From Galeopsis tetrahit (lineage: Eukaryota; Streptophyta; Magnoliopsida; Lamiales; Lamiaceae), in the NCBI GenBank assembly GCA_963675135.1, contig OY776129.1, positions 50,914,141-50,978,140 on the forward strand: DNA of 64,000 nt, given 5' to 3'. The first letter of the stretch is position 1. Every line of letters begins with the position of its first letter. Positions 43,590 through 55,371 of the stretch are shown here, in pieces. The notes beneath the pieces are model-generated. The model saw nothing but the letters and a program-made list of their open reading frames with translations, did not search any database and had not been told where the DNA came from. The position numbers were made by a program, and so were the translations under genes.

Positions 43590-43953
43590 AAAATACCGAC
43601 GGATATTCCGTCAGCATTTTCCCTCGGTAACCGCCGACTTTAAAGCCAACGGTTACCTTATTGGAAAACGAGGCGGTGCGAAATCAACATGCCATTTGCT
43701 GACGGATTATCCGTCAGCATTTCCGTCAGTATACAAATTTAAAAAAATCCGTCAGCATTTTCCCTCGGTAAATGCTGACGGAACGGAAATCCGTCAGCAT
43801 TTCCCTCGGCAAATGCTGACGGAACGGAAATCCGTCAGCATTGATGTTGACTTTTCAATCCGTCAGCATTCCGTCAGCATATCCGTCGGAAATGCTGACG
43901 GACTAAAATCCGTCAGTATTTGTCCGTCCCAAAAGCGCGCGTTTTTTGTAGTG
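43590..43953. repeat. Right subterminal repeat array of CACTA B
   Basis: About 18 copies of CCGTCAGCATTT, TGCTGACGGA and related words up to the terminus. They have the same core as the left array but with GTCAG variants dominating, so the two ends have drifted apart. Confidence 0.85.
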
Positions 43954-43956
43954 TAT

Positions 43957-45148
43957 ATTAGACATAAAGTCTTCTAATTAAGCTGAAAAAAAATGGGGAA
44001 TTAATCTTTATGTCTTCCCATTGACAAGGGTACGTGGAATTGTCAAAAGCTGCATGCTAGTGTAATTTGCAAGAGATATATATGTTCTTACAAACAAAAT
44101 TAAATTATTAATTAGTTTGGGACGGTAGATTCTGTATTTTGAGTAAATAGTTGCAGTTATTTTCACTGAACAGTTACGGTTAGTAATTGATATTGTTTGA
44201 TAAAAATAATTGATACTGTTTAAAAATGTAATTGAGTTACACGGTGCACCTGATGCATACAAGACTAGGCATATAAGTTAATCATTAATTTTGTAATCGA
44301 ATACATCTCATGCAGGGAACGAACTATGTGAAATGAGACTAAAAAAATACTCCGCACAAACTAACTTTCAAAAATGAGAGAATTAGATGATTTTTTTTAC
44401 TATCGATGGTGAAACGGCGTCACAAGTTCATATATGTGTACTGTGTTATAATGAAATTCTAGTAGTACAAAGCAAATATGATACTATATATATATGTTTT
44501 TTGTTTGTTTCTTTTTAGATGCAATAATAAATCAATGTCCAAGAGGAAAGACAGGCAGTGTATGACTCGGTCTATTACAACAAACAATTATCACAAAATA
44601 ACTGACACACACATATTAAATTAGTTTCAGAAAATTATTAGTATACATTACAGAGTTCTGACTTTTGACTCACGAAAATTAGGCAGATCGAAAATTAAAT
44701 AAAATGCCATGTTGACAGTTTCGCTACGACGACTTTAACGATGATCAGATATTCATGTCTTTAATTATAACAAAAATAAATGACTTTTCTAAGCTGGACT
44801 TATGTATAAATAAAAACATTATATGTATGTCGTGTTGAGTAAAATTTCCGCTTCCAGCTGCACCTTAATAATTAAATATACTATTTTGACTGAAAAATTC
44901 AAATGCCAGATAATTTAGCAATATTCTTAATTTGCATTGATTTAATTAATTTTACTACTACTATATACTACTCCTACTATTTTTCTGGAGGTCTAGCTAC
45001 ATGTAGGTAGGCTAAGCATGCAATTAATTTAGACACATGCATGATATGATCAAGTGATCTTTACGTAGAGCCACGTCGACTTTTAGTTGCCACAACAAAT
45101 TATATTGTTATTATAAATCCAAGAGCCAAGATTAAGATATTGGTTATA
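43957..45148. other. Intergenic, no gene seen
   Basis: AT-rich DNA between CACTA B and the next copia element. There is no exon-like stretch or repeat. Confidence 0.5.
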
Positions 45149-45153
45149 TAATC

Positions 45154-45293
45154 TGTAGGAATATAATTCCGTGTGTATTACATTCCAAGTCTCAATATTT
45201 ATACAGGAGAGTATCCTTACAGATATGGAAAAGATATACTTTATATATGTACAAGGTATGATACACTACTGTCCATAATTATCTACACTATCA
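45154..45293 (-). repeat. 3' LTR of the minus-strand copia
   Basis: 140-bp LTR. Compared with the other LTR it has GTGTGTATTACA for GTGTGTCTTACA, two extra bases (CAGGAGAGTAT versus CATGAGTAT) and a few further substitutions. Confidence 0.93.
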
Positions 45294-48200
45294 GTCCCCC
45301 GCAGTCTCAGCGGGAGGAGGACGAACGTTGAGACTGTCTCGGAAGTCAAGAAACAGATGTCGCGGCAACCCCTTCGTGAAGATATCTGCGAGCTGGTGGC
45401 GGGACGGCACATGTAAAACTCGAACCTGGCCAGACGCCACCTTCTCCCGGACAAAATGTATGTCCATTTCGATATGCTTAGTACGCTGGTGATTGACAGG
45501 ATTGCCAGCAAGATAAATGGCACTGACATTATCGCAGAATACCATAGTTGCTTTCTGAATGCCAACATGAAGCTCAAGTAACAGATTTCGGATCCAACAA
45601 GTGTCCGACACAACGTTGGCCACACCCCGATACTCAGCCTCTGCACTCGAGCGAGAAAGAGTGGGTTGGCGCTTGGACGACCAAGAAATTAAGTTATCAC
45701 CAAGAAATACGCAGTAACCGGACGTAGAACGACGAGTATCCGGGCATCCGCCCCAATCAGCATCAGTGTAGCTGACAATGGAAGAGAAATTAGACTTGGT
45801 CAAATGAAGACCCAAGTCCAATGTGCCATGAAGATAGCGTAAAATACGCTTGAGGAAAGCCATGTGTGAAGTGCGCGGAGCATGCATATGAAGACAAACT
45901 TGCTGAACAACATAAGTAATATCAGGTCTAGTAAATGTAAGATATTGCAGGGCACCGGCCAAACTGCGATAGAATGTCGGATCATCATACTCATCACCAT
46001 CCGAAGCCGATAATTTACGACTAGTGTCAACAGGAGTGTCGGTCTTATTGGAAGAAGAAAGACCAACACGGGCAATGATTTCAGACGCGTAGGATCGCTG
46101 GCTTAGGAAGAGGGAATCGCCACGGCGGGTGACTGAGATACCCAGAAAAGAGTGCAACGGGCCAAGGTCCTTCAGGGCAAACTCGGAAGCGAGGTGCGAT
46201 ATGATGTGTAGGCGAAGAGTATCCGAGGAGCAAGCAAGGACAATATCATCAACATATAAAAGTAAGTATGCCATTTGCTTGCCATCGCTGAATACAAATA
46301 GTGAGTGATCACATTTACTCTGTGTAAATCCCAACTGGCACACAAACGATGTGAACCACATATACCACGCCCTCGGAGCCTGCTTTAGGCCATATAAGGA
46401 CTTTCTGAGTTTGCATACAAAATCAGGGTGTGTCGAGTCCCGGAAACCCATTGGCTGGTGCATGTATACTGTTTCCCTCAAGGTGCCATGCAAGAAGGCG
46501 TTCTTGACATCTAATTGATGGATAGTCCAAGATCGAGAAATAGCCAAACTAAGAACAGTCCGGATGGTGGCGGGCTTCACCACTGGGCTGAATGTTTCAT
46601 CACAATCCACACCAACGCGCTGAGACCTGCCATCACAAACTAAACGAGCTTTGTGTCGCTCAAAAGAACCGTCAACTTTACGTTTATGACAGAAAATCCA
46701 CACGCATCTAATAATATTCATGTTATCGGGACGTGGAACCAGGTCCCACGTCTGATTCTTAATCAAAGCCTCATACTCATTAATCATGGCATGTTTCCAG
46801 TTTATATCTAGAAGAGCATCCTTAGGATTTTTTGGTATAGGAGAAGGACTAGTAGAGACCGAAAGGTTAAACAGTTGTTTGGGCTTATGGATACCACGCA
46901 TAGAACGAGTGGTGATGGTGCGTGGTGGAGGTGGCGGATCGTGAGGTGGACTCGGAGGAAGACCCGACAGGGGGGTTGTAGGCGATGTGGTTTGTCGAGG
47001 AGGTGAGTGGTGTGGTGAGGGAGCTGGCGGTGAGGGTGCCGGCGGTGAGGGTGGAGTTTTAGCCGTAGTGGGGTGTTGGTGTTGGAGACTCGAAACGAGT
47101 AATGGGTGAACAGGAGGAATAATGAAGTCATATGAATGTTGAGGCAAGACAGGAGTGACGAAAGGAAAGACATGTTCATTGAAAATCACATGACGAGCAA
47201 CGCTAATTTTCTTGGTGTGAAGATCATAGCATGTGTAGCCCCTATGATTAGATGGATATCCGAGGAAAACGCAAGGATGGGAGCGAGCTTGGAGTTTATG
47301 GATTGTGGTGGATGGAAGTAGAGGGTAACAGAGACACCCAAACACCTTCAAGTGATCGTACGAAGGGGTTCGGCCGAACAAGAGTTGTGTGGGAGAGAGA
47401 TGATTTTTATTTTTATGGGGAATGATGTTTAGAAGATATGTTGCCATTTGCAGGGCGTGAGGCCAAAAATTTGTTGGAAGGGACGCATGAGACATGAGGG
47501 AGCGCATAAGGTTATTGATGGTGCGTATGGTGCGCTCCGCTTTACCATTTTGGGACGAGGTATGAGGACACGAGAAACGAAACACCATGCCATTATTGCG
47601 ACAAAAATTATGAAATTGAGAATTATCGTATTCCCTCCCATTGTCACACTTCAAGCATTTGATCAGACGATTAAACTGAGTATGAATGTATTTATGAAAA
47701 TTAGTGAAAATATGAAAGACACTGGACTTGGTACTAATAGGAAAGGTCCATAGAAAATCTATGAAATCATCAATAAATAGAATATAATATCTATGTCCCA
47801 CACTGCTGGTCACTGGAGAAGTCCATAAATCAGTATGAATAATATCAAACGGAGCATAAGTAGGAGAAAAAGATGGATAGAAAGGCAATTTAACGTGCTT
47901 GCCATAAATGCAAGATGAACATTGTCTAAAACGCACAGATTGTTTACAAGAGATAAATTTATTCTTATCAAGAGTACTAATAACGTAATTGCCAGGATGG
48001 CCTAATCTATCATGCCAGAGGTTAGGAGTTGCAGCAAGGAAAGCGGAAGATGGTGGAGGTTGTGTAACAGGGAGAAGAGGATAGAGATCACCCCTGCTGT
48101 TGGCTCGCATTATGGGGTGGCCCGTGCGAAGATCCTTCACAGAGAAACCAAAAGGATCAAATTCAACAGACACAGAGTTATCAGAAGTAAATTTCCGGAT

Positions 48201-49496
48201 AGATACAAGATTTTTGACAATATTAGGAGCATGCAAGATATCAAAAAGTTTAAGAGATGGGGAAAGAGAAAGATGCCCAATACCAGAAACAGGGATTGTA
48301 CTACCATTACCAACAACAATATACTTTGTATGAGGTTTTAATGTAGAATAAGACGTGAGATTACCTGGAGACGCCGTCATATGTGATGTGGCTCCAGAGT
48401 CCATATACCAATTTCCATCATTAGATTGGAACGACAGAGCCTGCATGGCGGCTGCTATATCCGTGGTGACTGGAGTGTAATTCTCAGGCGTCGTCGTGGC
48501 CGCGAGAGCATGAGGGGGCCGTGGACCAAGGATCCCTGGTGATTGTGTGGGCTGTGTTGGATATGGGCATGGTGGATGCGGCCAATTAGCAGAATATGCC
48601 CACCATGGTGGGGATGAAAACCATGCTTGATTCGGTTGAGGGGAAAAATTGTGAGGTGTCCCCCGAAAACGTCCACGTCCCCTGTCTGAGGATCCTCGGC
48701 CACGCCCAAAGCGACCCGGAGCAGTTGAGCCTCGCCCACGGGATTGGCCTCGCCAGCCGCCGCGCCCTTGCGCCGACTGCTTGGTGTTCTCTTCTTCAAC
48801 GCTGCTAGACACTGCCGCAAGCCCAGTAGCCGGTGTCTGAGACATAGCAGCTTGTTTGGATTTCCGTGTTTCTTCCAGAATTAGGCGCGACCGTGCTTCG
48901 TAGAAGGGTGGTAATGGGTCTGTCTGTTGGATGAAGGTGGCGACACTGTCATAACTCTCATTCAATCCCGTGATGAGTTGAAGGACAAGGCGTTGATTAG
49001 AGATCGGTGCACCAACATTAGTTAACTGATCCGAAAGCATCTTCAATTCTTGGCAGTAAGCCGAAATATTTGGAAAATTATCCTGACGAACTTGAGTGAA
49101 TTGGTTTTCAAGATAAACAGCCCTAGAGTGTTTATTATCTTGAAAGATTGATTGTAAACGATCCCATGCCTGTTGTGCAGTTGAATCGGGTTGAAGAATG
49201 GTATGAAGCAAATCATTAGAAATTGTACCGTAAATCCATTGTAGAACAATGGCATCGAGCCGGGACCAGGGTGCGGCGTCCGAAGTGGCTTTCTCTGGTT
49301 CTTTCCCTTTATCATTTGAATCTGTCTTCGAAGGGATGATATGGTCAATCACTTGATACGCTCGGCAATGGATCTTGAACAACTCTGCCCAAGAAGAATA
49401 TTGACCATTCTCCATCTCCAAGGTAATAGGGATGAAATTGCGGATGTTATTTACCGCAAGAGCAGGGTGGAAGCGAGATGGGGCAGGATCTGTCAT
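45291..49496 (-). CDS. Copia gag-pol polyprotein, 1401 residues, intact
   Basis: A single frame encodes all retrotransposon functions. The start chosen is the ATG at 49496 (MTDPAPSRFHPALAV), because the 53 codons before it overlap the LTR and primer site. Gag (UBN2-like) reads FIPITLEMENGQYSSWAELF, followed by an Arg/Gly-rich stretch (GRGRGSSDRGRGRFRG) in place of a clear CCHC knuckle. Protease has WYMDSGATSHM. Integrase has the HDRLGHPG and CSSC zinc region, then the triad in HTDLWTSP, KCDNGREYD and NGKAERTIR. A Pro-rich linker follows. Reverse transcriptase begins at DLVPRPDNMNIIRCVWIF, contains QLDVKNAFLHG and LLLYVDDIVLA, and RNase H has YTDADWGGCPDTRRSTSGYC and HIEMDIHFVREKV. The end overlaps the LTR edge by three bases. 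All catalytic residues are visible, so the element may still be competent. Confidence 0.95.
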   Translation of the reverse strand: MTDPAPSRFHPALAVNNIRNFIPITLEMENGQYSSWAELFKIHCRAYQVIDHIIPSKTDSNDKGKEPEKATSDAAPWSRLDAIVLQWIYGTISNDLLHTILQPDSTAQQAWDRLQSIFQDNKHSRAVYLENQFTQVRQDNFPNISAYCQELKMLSDQLTNVGAPISNQRLVLQLITGLNESYDSVATFIQQTDPLPPFYEARSRLILEETRKSKQAAMSQTPATGLAAVSSSVEEENTKQSAQGRGGWRGQSRGRGSTAPGRFGRGRGSSDRGRGRFRGTPHNFSPQPNQAWFSSPPWWAYSANWPHPPCPYPTQPTQSPGILGPRPPHALAATTTPENYTPVTTDIAAAMQALSFQSNDGNWYMDSGATSHMTASPGNLTSYSTLKPHTKYIVVGNGSTIPVSGIGHLSLSPSLKLFDILHAPNIVKNLVSIRKFTSDNSVSVEFDPFGFSVKDLRTGHPIMRANSRGDLYPLLPVTQPPPSSAFLAATPNLWHDRLGHPGNYVISTLDKNKFISCKQSVRFRQCSSCIYGKHVKLPFYPSFSPTYAPFDIIHTDLWTSPVTSSVGHRYYILFIDDFIDFLWTFPISTKSSVFHIFTNFHKYIHTQFNRLIKCLKCDNGREYDNSQFHNFCRNNGMVFRFSCPHTSSQNGKAERTIRTINNLMRSLMSHASLPTNFWPHALQMATYLLNIIPHKNKNHLSPTQLLFGRTPSYDHLKVFGCLCYPLLPSTTIHKLQARSHPCVFLGYPSNHRGYTCYDLHTKKISVARHVIFNEHVFPFVTPVLPQHSYDFIIPPVHPLLVSSLQHQHPTTAKTPPSPPAPSPPAPSPHHSPPRQTTSPTTPLSGLPPSPPHDPPPPPRTITTRSMRGIHKPKQLFNLSVSTSPSPIPKNPKDALLDINWKHAMINEYEALIKNQTWDLVPRPDNMNIIRCVWIFCHKRKVDGSFERHKARLVCDGRSQRVGVDCDETFSPVVKPATIRTVLSLAISRSWTIHQLDVKNAFLHGTLRETVYMHQPMGFRDSTHPDFVCKLRKSLYGLKQAPRAWYMWFTSFVCQLGFTQSKCDHSLFVFSDGKQMAYLLLYVDDIVLACSSDTLRLHIISHLASEFALKDLGPLHSFLGISVTRRGDSLFLSQRSYASEIIARVGLSSSNKTDTPVDTSRKLSASDGDEYDDPTFYRSLAGALQYLTFTRPDITYVVQQVCLHMHAPRTSHMAFLKRILRYLHGTLDLGLHLTKSNFSSIVSYTDADWGGCPDTRRSTSGYCVFLGDNLISWSSKRQPTLSRSSAEAEYRGVANVVSDTCWIRNLLLELHVGIQKATMVFCDNVSAIYLAGNPVNHQRTKHIEMDIHFVREKVASGQVRVLHVPSRHQLADIFTKGLPRHLFLDFRDSLNVRPPPAETAGD

Positions 49497-49605
49497 GATG
49501 AAGAGGAGGAGGGAGATCGCCGAAATAAACGGAGAGGAGAAGAGGGAAGGCGGCGGTCGTGTACGGCCGCGGTGTATAAGATTAGGGTTAGGGTTTAGAG
49601 AACCT

Positions 49606-49620
49606 AGTCTGCTGATACCA
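49606..49620 (-). other. Primer-binding site
   Basis: The minus strand reads TGGTATCAGCAGACT directly after the 5' LTR. The first eight or nine bases match the initiator tRNA-Met 3' end complement; the match is shorter than in the element at 22346. Confidence 0.8.
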
Positions 49621-49758
49621 TGTAGGAATATAATTCCGTGTGTCTTACATTCCAAGTCTCAATATTTATACATGAGTATCCTTACAGATATGAAAAAGAT
49701 ATACACTATATATGTACAAGGTATGATACACTACTGTACATAATTATCTACACTATCA
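49621..49758 (-). repeat. 5' LTR of the minus-strand copia
   Basis: 138-bp LTR, unusually short, with a TATATATG box near its transcribed middle, followed on the outside by the TAATC target copy. Confidence 0.93.
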
Positions 49759-49763
49759 TAATC

Positions 49764-50381
49764 ATTATAATTATAATACCAACTAGCTAGCTAGACCATA
49801 TATATATGGTTTTTGAGCTGTCTGTATTGCAGTACTGTTTTATTATGGTTTTAATGAATACATTATACACATATATGACGCGCGACGTCATTGCAAACAA
49901 CAATCACATTATTTTTTATTGGACTTATATTTTAGATTTGAATTAATTTAATTAAAAAAAAACGATATATCGATTCTCCTAGTCGATCGGTTTCAAATGA
50001 GCCATTATGTGATAGACGCCTTTGAATAATCATATCCAATCTTTCAAATTGATTTGATTATATTTATATGGTATAAATTTATCGACATTTAATTAATTTA
50101 TTGATTAAATTAAATTAGAGGTTATGAGTCGGGTCAATTGGGTAGGATATGTACAAGAGATCCATTTGAATTAAGAATATGGTAGCTTGTTTGTATGCAT
50201 GTATTGTCAAAGATGCTTTTATAGAATTGTATTTTCACCTGGACACACACACACATCATTAATTCTTGATTTGTCAAATGCGTGTTGAATATTCAACTCT
50301 AATCTTTATTCTATTATATTATGCAGACTCACGTGCTGCAACTTAACCTACAAGGACTATATATAATATCCATCTAAATAG
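49764..50381. other. Intergenic, no gene seen
   Basis: AT-rich DNA without recognisable exons or repeat structure. Confidence 0.45.
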
Positions 50382-50383
50382 TA

Positions 50384-50667
50384 CTCCCTCCGTCCCATAT
50401 TAATTTTCATAGATAGATGGGCACGAATATTAAGAAAGTGTAATGATGAGTGGAGTTTTGAGGGGTAATTTTATAAAACTTTATGTATAAAGTAAATAAA
50501 TGAGTTGACTTTTGTGTATGTGTAGAGAAAAAGTAATGTCATTTATGTAAAATTGAGGATATTGTGTGAGGGTGAAGTTTATAAAGGGTTTTCCATTTAA
50601 AGGGTGTGAAAGTTATTATGGGACCTCCTAAAAAGGAAAGTGTGAAAGTTATTGTGGGACGAGGGAG
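50384..50667. mobile_element. Stowaway-type MITE
   Basis: Inverted CTCCCTCCGTCCCA and GGGACGAGGGAG ends with TA on both sides (50382-50383, 50668-50669). The arms carry AACTTTCACA-type mirrored words. Confidence 0.9.
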
Positions 50668-50669
50668 TA

Positions 50670-51951
50670 TTATTATTCCATCTAAGCAAACTTTAATTTT
50701 AACTTTACCTAGTGAGTTTAAGCAAGTTGATGTGGTTAGGTGAACTTTATTTTTCCAGTTTCTTCAGATATTAACATGTTTAGAAATTACAACTAATTGG
50801 CCACCGACTTAATTATATCACCACTAATTAATTACATCATTTTTCAAAATTAAATAAATAAAATCACCAAGTTAATCAGCTTTTGAAGTGAGGCTAAAAA
50901 CATATATTGTACTTGAGTATATTACATAATTAATATAAATTAATTAATTTTATATATCTTTTAAATTTGGACTTGAAATTCATGAATAACAAATTCAGGC
51001 TACTTAATTGGCTCACCTCACCAGTCACACCTAGCTATATAGTTTTAATAATATTTTTGTACAATTTCCATCTAGTTTACTTAGTGGACCTCGTTAAATG
51101 TGACAAACTCACAAAGTCTACTCATATAATTTTCCCTCCCAGCAGCTGGTGGCTTATGAATTCCACCAAAGTCTACCTTCATTTGCTGAAAATACAATTA
51201 CCATTTATTAAGTAGTACTAGTATATATAACAAACTCGATCTTATTCCAGTGCATATCCAGTAAAATAATGCAGGTAGAATTCATCTTCGATTTAAGCAA
51301 ATTAAACCAGCTGCAACATTTTTTTTTATGACAAACTAATTTAATCGGTCAATGTTGAGAGATCAAAGCTAAACTCATCATCGATTAATTTTATATAATT
51401 ACTCTTTCTATATAATACTTTAGTGTATATTATGGATGTGATAAGGGTGAAGTAGTCATTTTATATAAATATATTTGTGCAAATAGAGGAATGTAGGTGT
51501 GATAGGGAGGTTTATAGTAGGTAGTGGTGGTGTATGACAATTTAGCAGATGTGGAGTGATCGAGTTTTAGGGAATTAATAGTTATCCGCAAGACTAGTAA
51601 GGCAACAAAAAAAGAAATAAAACTCATTAAAAAAATATCCAACTACAACTTGCTTCATAAGATGTTGACTTTAGAACCTTGTTTTTTTCTGCGTCCCATG
51701 TCGGTAACATATATCTCTCTATATATATTATAATTACTACTAATATATACATACTGTTATTAATTACTGCTAGCTCTTTCAATTTGTATCTACTATTCTT
51801 TCTTATAATCTCCATATATTCCTACAATAAAAATGATTTTTAGTGATAAAAATCATGTAATTATTATTTTTAAAATAAAGTTTTTAATTAATTTTCAATT
51901 TTCTATCACTAAAAATTTAATAAAAAGATTTTATTACTAAAAATTAATTTT

Positions 51952-51986
<35 letters not shown>

Positions 51987-53863
51987 CTCCCTCCCTTCCA
52001 ATTAAATAGATTTATTTTTCTTTTATAAATATTCTATTTATATAAAGTAATATTTTCTAATTCAATTACTAATATACTTGAATACAATTATATATAAAAT
52101 TTCTATTATAATCCTCTCCTATGCATTTACTAACAATACTTAATTACATATATAGCATTCGAAGTACCACAATAAAAAAAAAAAAAAGAAAGAATGATTT
52201 CATGATAAAAGTATTACTCATGATGTCATCCTATTTTTTTTTTTTTTATAAAAGTACTAGTAGTTCATAATTTTATTTTATTTTGCAATTAAATTAGGAG
52301 CGCAAAGTTTCTAGACCAAATAATAATTTAAATAATTACAAATAGGGGCATGGACCAATGGGAAAATTAATGTGGTCCCTTTAACAATTTGATAGTATTT
52401 CTCGTCAACAAAAGCAACTTGGTTGCATAGTACCAATTTTAAATTCCTTGTTTCTGTTTTGTATAGGATTAATATTCAACGTCGCCCTATTATTGGTTGC
52501 TTATTATAGACTTTTTCATAGCACAACTTATGTTTCAATTTATTAACAGAAAATGGATATTACAGGTTGGAGGTGTCGTAGTTTTAACTTGTTGCATGCA
52601 GCTGGACTTAAATAACCAAATTACCCATTTTTCCTTTAATTCTCCTATTGTTGAGTTTTGACTAATTCTATAACTAGTAATTAATTGTTGTTAATCTAAA
52701 TCTATATTTGAAGTTAGTTGAGATTTACTAGTAACTTAAACTCAGTAGTTGGTAGATCTTGTCATATTGATTAACAACATAATTGTATCATTACAGCAAA
52801 ATTTGATTAATTTATTGAATTATTAACTAGTAAATCATTGATTAAACACGTACGAAATTCCGAATCAGATTCGGTCACATGGGTTGACCCGAAAATGTGG
52901 GTCTTCGCCTACGTACGTTTGTGAAAGAATATATCACAAGCACCAGTCAAAGATATGGTTAATTGTGGCATATGTTATTTCTAATTTTCCAAGTGTTTTA
53001 GTTCCTTATTTATATATACCAAAAATGTAATTTTCCTAGTCATCTATTAACAAGAAATAATTAATAAATTGCGTGCATGTGATAGCGATGATGACATGAA
53101 ACTAGTTGGACAAAAAGATGCAACATGAAGGGCAGAGAGGACAGACGCGTTATTATTATTGATTTATAGCAAACTGTAATGAGTCATTTTAATTACATCT
53201 ACATCATTTGAATCTTAGTTAATTATGAATACTTCCATTAAATTAATCAACAGAGGGACTTTAATATTTTGACAAGAGAATCCACGTATGTAGAAAAAAG
53301 ATTTTTTTTTTAATAAAATAAAATATGAAATTTAGGATGTAGTCTAATCTACAAACTTTCACCGGTTATAAAATTGATAGTTATTATATACTCTTTCTCT
53401 CTCACTCTAAACTTTTCATAGTGAAATTTAGTACAATGTGATTGGAGAAAGGTAGAGAGAGTGACAATTGATGTAAATAAAATTAAGTATATGAATAAAT
53501 AATATTTAATGAATTGAGGTTATTTCAAAAATGAAATAAGATATCTAGTATGGACGTCTAAATGGAAGATTTATTTAAGGTGAGCCGGTGCAAGTATTTC
53601 TTTTATACTGCACTAAAGAGAGAGAAATATAATCTTTTTATTATACTATATTCTTTACAAAATTACGGCCAGAAAAAATATACACCACATAAACTTTTTA
53701 TAAAACTCTTGGCTATCAATCATCAACCCTACAATTAATCACCGTAAATTTCTATATTCTTTCACAATAATTCTTCGCGAAGTGGTTCCTATCGTGGAAC
53801 TTTTAGGCGAATCCAAATCAGTTTTGAGCAAAAAATTCTGAACAATTTTCTTATACTCCAATA
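50670..53863. other. Intergenic, AT-rich, with a TA microsatellite
   Basis: No gene recognised. A (TA)n run lies at 51955-51983 and is followed by a lone Stowaway-type left end, CTCCCTCCCTTCC, at 51987. Poly(A) and poly(T) runs occur at 52173-52190 and 52233-52249. Confidence 0.5.
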
Positions 53864-54020
53864 CTCCCTCTGTCCCAGAGAAACTTGCACCTCTAGGACA
53901 ACACTTATATTAAAAAAAAAATAGTTTTGTGTTTTTTTGTTGACTTTTTAAAAGGGGCATTTATGTAAATTCATGAAAAGATTAAATAAGAAGATTAACA
54001 AGGGTGCAAGTTTCATTACT
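53864..54020. mobile_element. Truncated Stowaway-type MITE
   Basis: The left end CTCCCTCTGTCCCAGAG with a TA before it, then AACTTGCACC. A matching inner arm, GGTGCAAGTTTC, appears near 54003, but the outer right end is missing. Confidence 0.6.
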
Positions 54021-54529
54021 GTTTGGATGAACAGTAACAACAAATTAATCTCAGAAATTTAAATTTCTATAGTGACAATAAAATAAAATAAAAATTGCTT
54101 TAGAGTACAACAGTCCAATCAGTCCAAGTTACAATAAGAAAGAAGGAGGAGGATTTTTTTTCCCTCCACTATTACATTTTGCAAATCAAATCAAATTTAC
54201 CGCCTAAAAAAAGGTGGGAATTTTTCCCTCCACTAATACACCATGGCCAGTCTAATCAAACCAAAATTACAGCCTTCAATAAATACACATTTCTGCATAA
54301 CACACAGATTCAGTTCTCCATAAATTCACAAAACATGACAAACAATAAAAGAGCACCCGATCTTTCTCCATCATACATAAATTTCATATGCCAATTCCTC
54401 ATTGCTAACAGCATAAACGGAGTTGTACATAATGGCAAGGTGAAAGAAGCAGACTATTCAGTACACTTGGAAAGCTGTAAGACAACAAGTGTTAGATGGA
54501 GTTCCCACTACAAGAAAACTGCAATTTAG

Positions 54530-54875
54530 CCGCGAAAAAAATTGTCGCTAATTCTAATATTTTCGTCGCTAACGTGAATTAGCGATGAAATAAATTTGTC
54601 GCAGGATTTGTTGCTATACACCCGTCGCTAACGTGTTTGTGACAAAAAAAATTAATTTTGTCGCTAATATTAGCGATGAAAATTTGAGTTTCATCGCAAA
54701 ATATTAGCGACGAAAATATGAATTTCATCGCAAAATGTTTGCGAGGAAAATCAAACATTTGTCGCAAACACGTTAGCGACGGGTGTATAGCAACAAATCT
54801 TGCGACAAAATTATTTCATCGCTAACTCACATTAGCGACGAAAATATTAGAATTAGCGACAAAATTTCTTCGTGT
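54530..54875. repeat. Large inverted repeat within CACTA C
   Basis: The left arm at 54535-54640 (GCTAATTCTAATATTTTCGT and on, to CACCCGTCGCTAACGTGTTT) is complemented nearly perfectly by 54760-54870. The result is a potential hairpin with arms of about 110 bases and a 120-base loop. Confidence 0.8.
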
Positions 54876-55332
54876 CTAAAATAATAATTTCTTACTTCGT
54901 TACTAATTTTTTGCGATAAATATTTTAATTTCGTTGCAAATGTTAGCGATGAAACCCATATTTTTTGTCGCTAATATTTGGCTATGGATATCCGATTTTC
55001 GAATTGTTCTCTAAACCCACTTCCGCACTCGACCAACCGACCCACACCCACACCCAACCCAACCCAATCGACCCACACCCACACTCACACCCGCACCCAA
55101 CCCGCATACCCCTCCCCATTTTATTTAAATGAGTATTTATTTGGTCTTTGTGGGAATCGATCCCGGGTGGATGGGCACCCAGCTATGGGTGTCCACCACT
55201 CGGGCAGACAACTCTTTAGTTCAGTTTTTAATATTAATAATATATGTATTCAATAGTTACTAATTTAGTTATTTTTACTCATTTAATTAATTTATTTCAC
55301 ATATATTAATTGATTAATATTTAACTTGTAAC

Positions 55333-55371
<39 letters not shown>

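Larger units (their letters stand above)
30334..43953 (-). mobile_element. CACTA (En/Spm) transposon B, 13.6 kb, potentially autonomous
   Basis: The left terminus CACTACAAAAAAAACGCG and the right terminus (complement CACTACAAAAAACGCGCG) are inverted. A TAT target duplication lies at 30331-30333 and 43954-43956. Both ends are packed with CCGACGGA-type subterminal repeats. On the minus strand it carries two TNPA-like gene copies (42460-40777, 39279-37596) and TNP2 (36259-32306). On the plus strand it carries a GRF zinc-finger gene (36877-37266) and a truncated second copy. A captured translocator-gene fragment lies at 31530-31895. A 3181-bp tandem duplication (36988-40168, 40169-43349) accounts for much of its length. 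TNP2 is uninterrupted and the ends are intact, so mobility is plausible, but both TNPA copies have a premature stop. Confidence 0.92.
45154..49758 (-). mobile_element. Ty1/copia retrotransposon with intact polyprotein
   Basis: Short LTRs at 45154-45293 (140 bp) and 49621-49758 (138 bp) begin TGTAGGAATATAATTCCGTG and end in CACTATCA. The TAATC target duplication is at 45149-45153 and 49759-49763. On the minus strand the primer site TGGTATCAGCAGACT follows the 5' LTR and a GCGGGGGAC purine tract precedes the 3' LTR. The LTRs differ at several positions, so the insertion is older than the one at 22-26 kb, yet the coding region is unbroken. Confidence 0.95.

Noticed and set aside
49497..49655. 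Extending the copia polyprotein to the upstream start at 49655
   Set aside because: That extension runs through the LTR edge and primer-binding site. The ATG at 49496 fits the gag start.
55150..55205. tRNA-like wording (GAATCGATCCCGGGTGG)
   Set aside because: No cloverleaf can be drawn and there is no A-box at the right distance. It lies within CACTA C.
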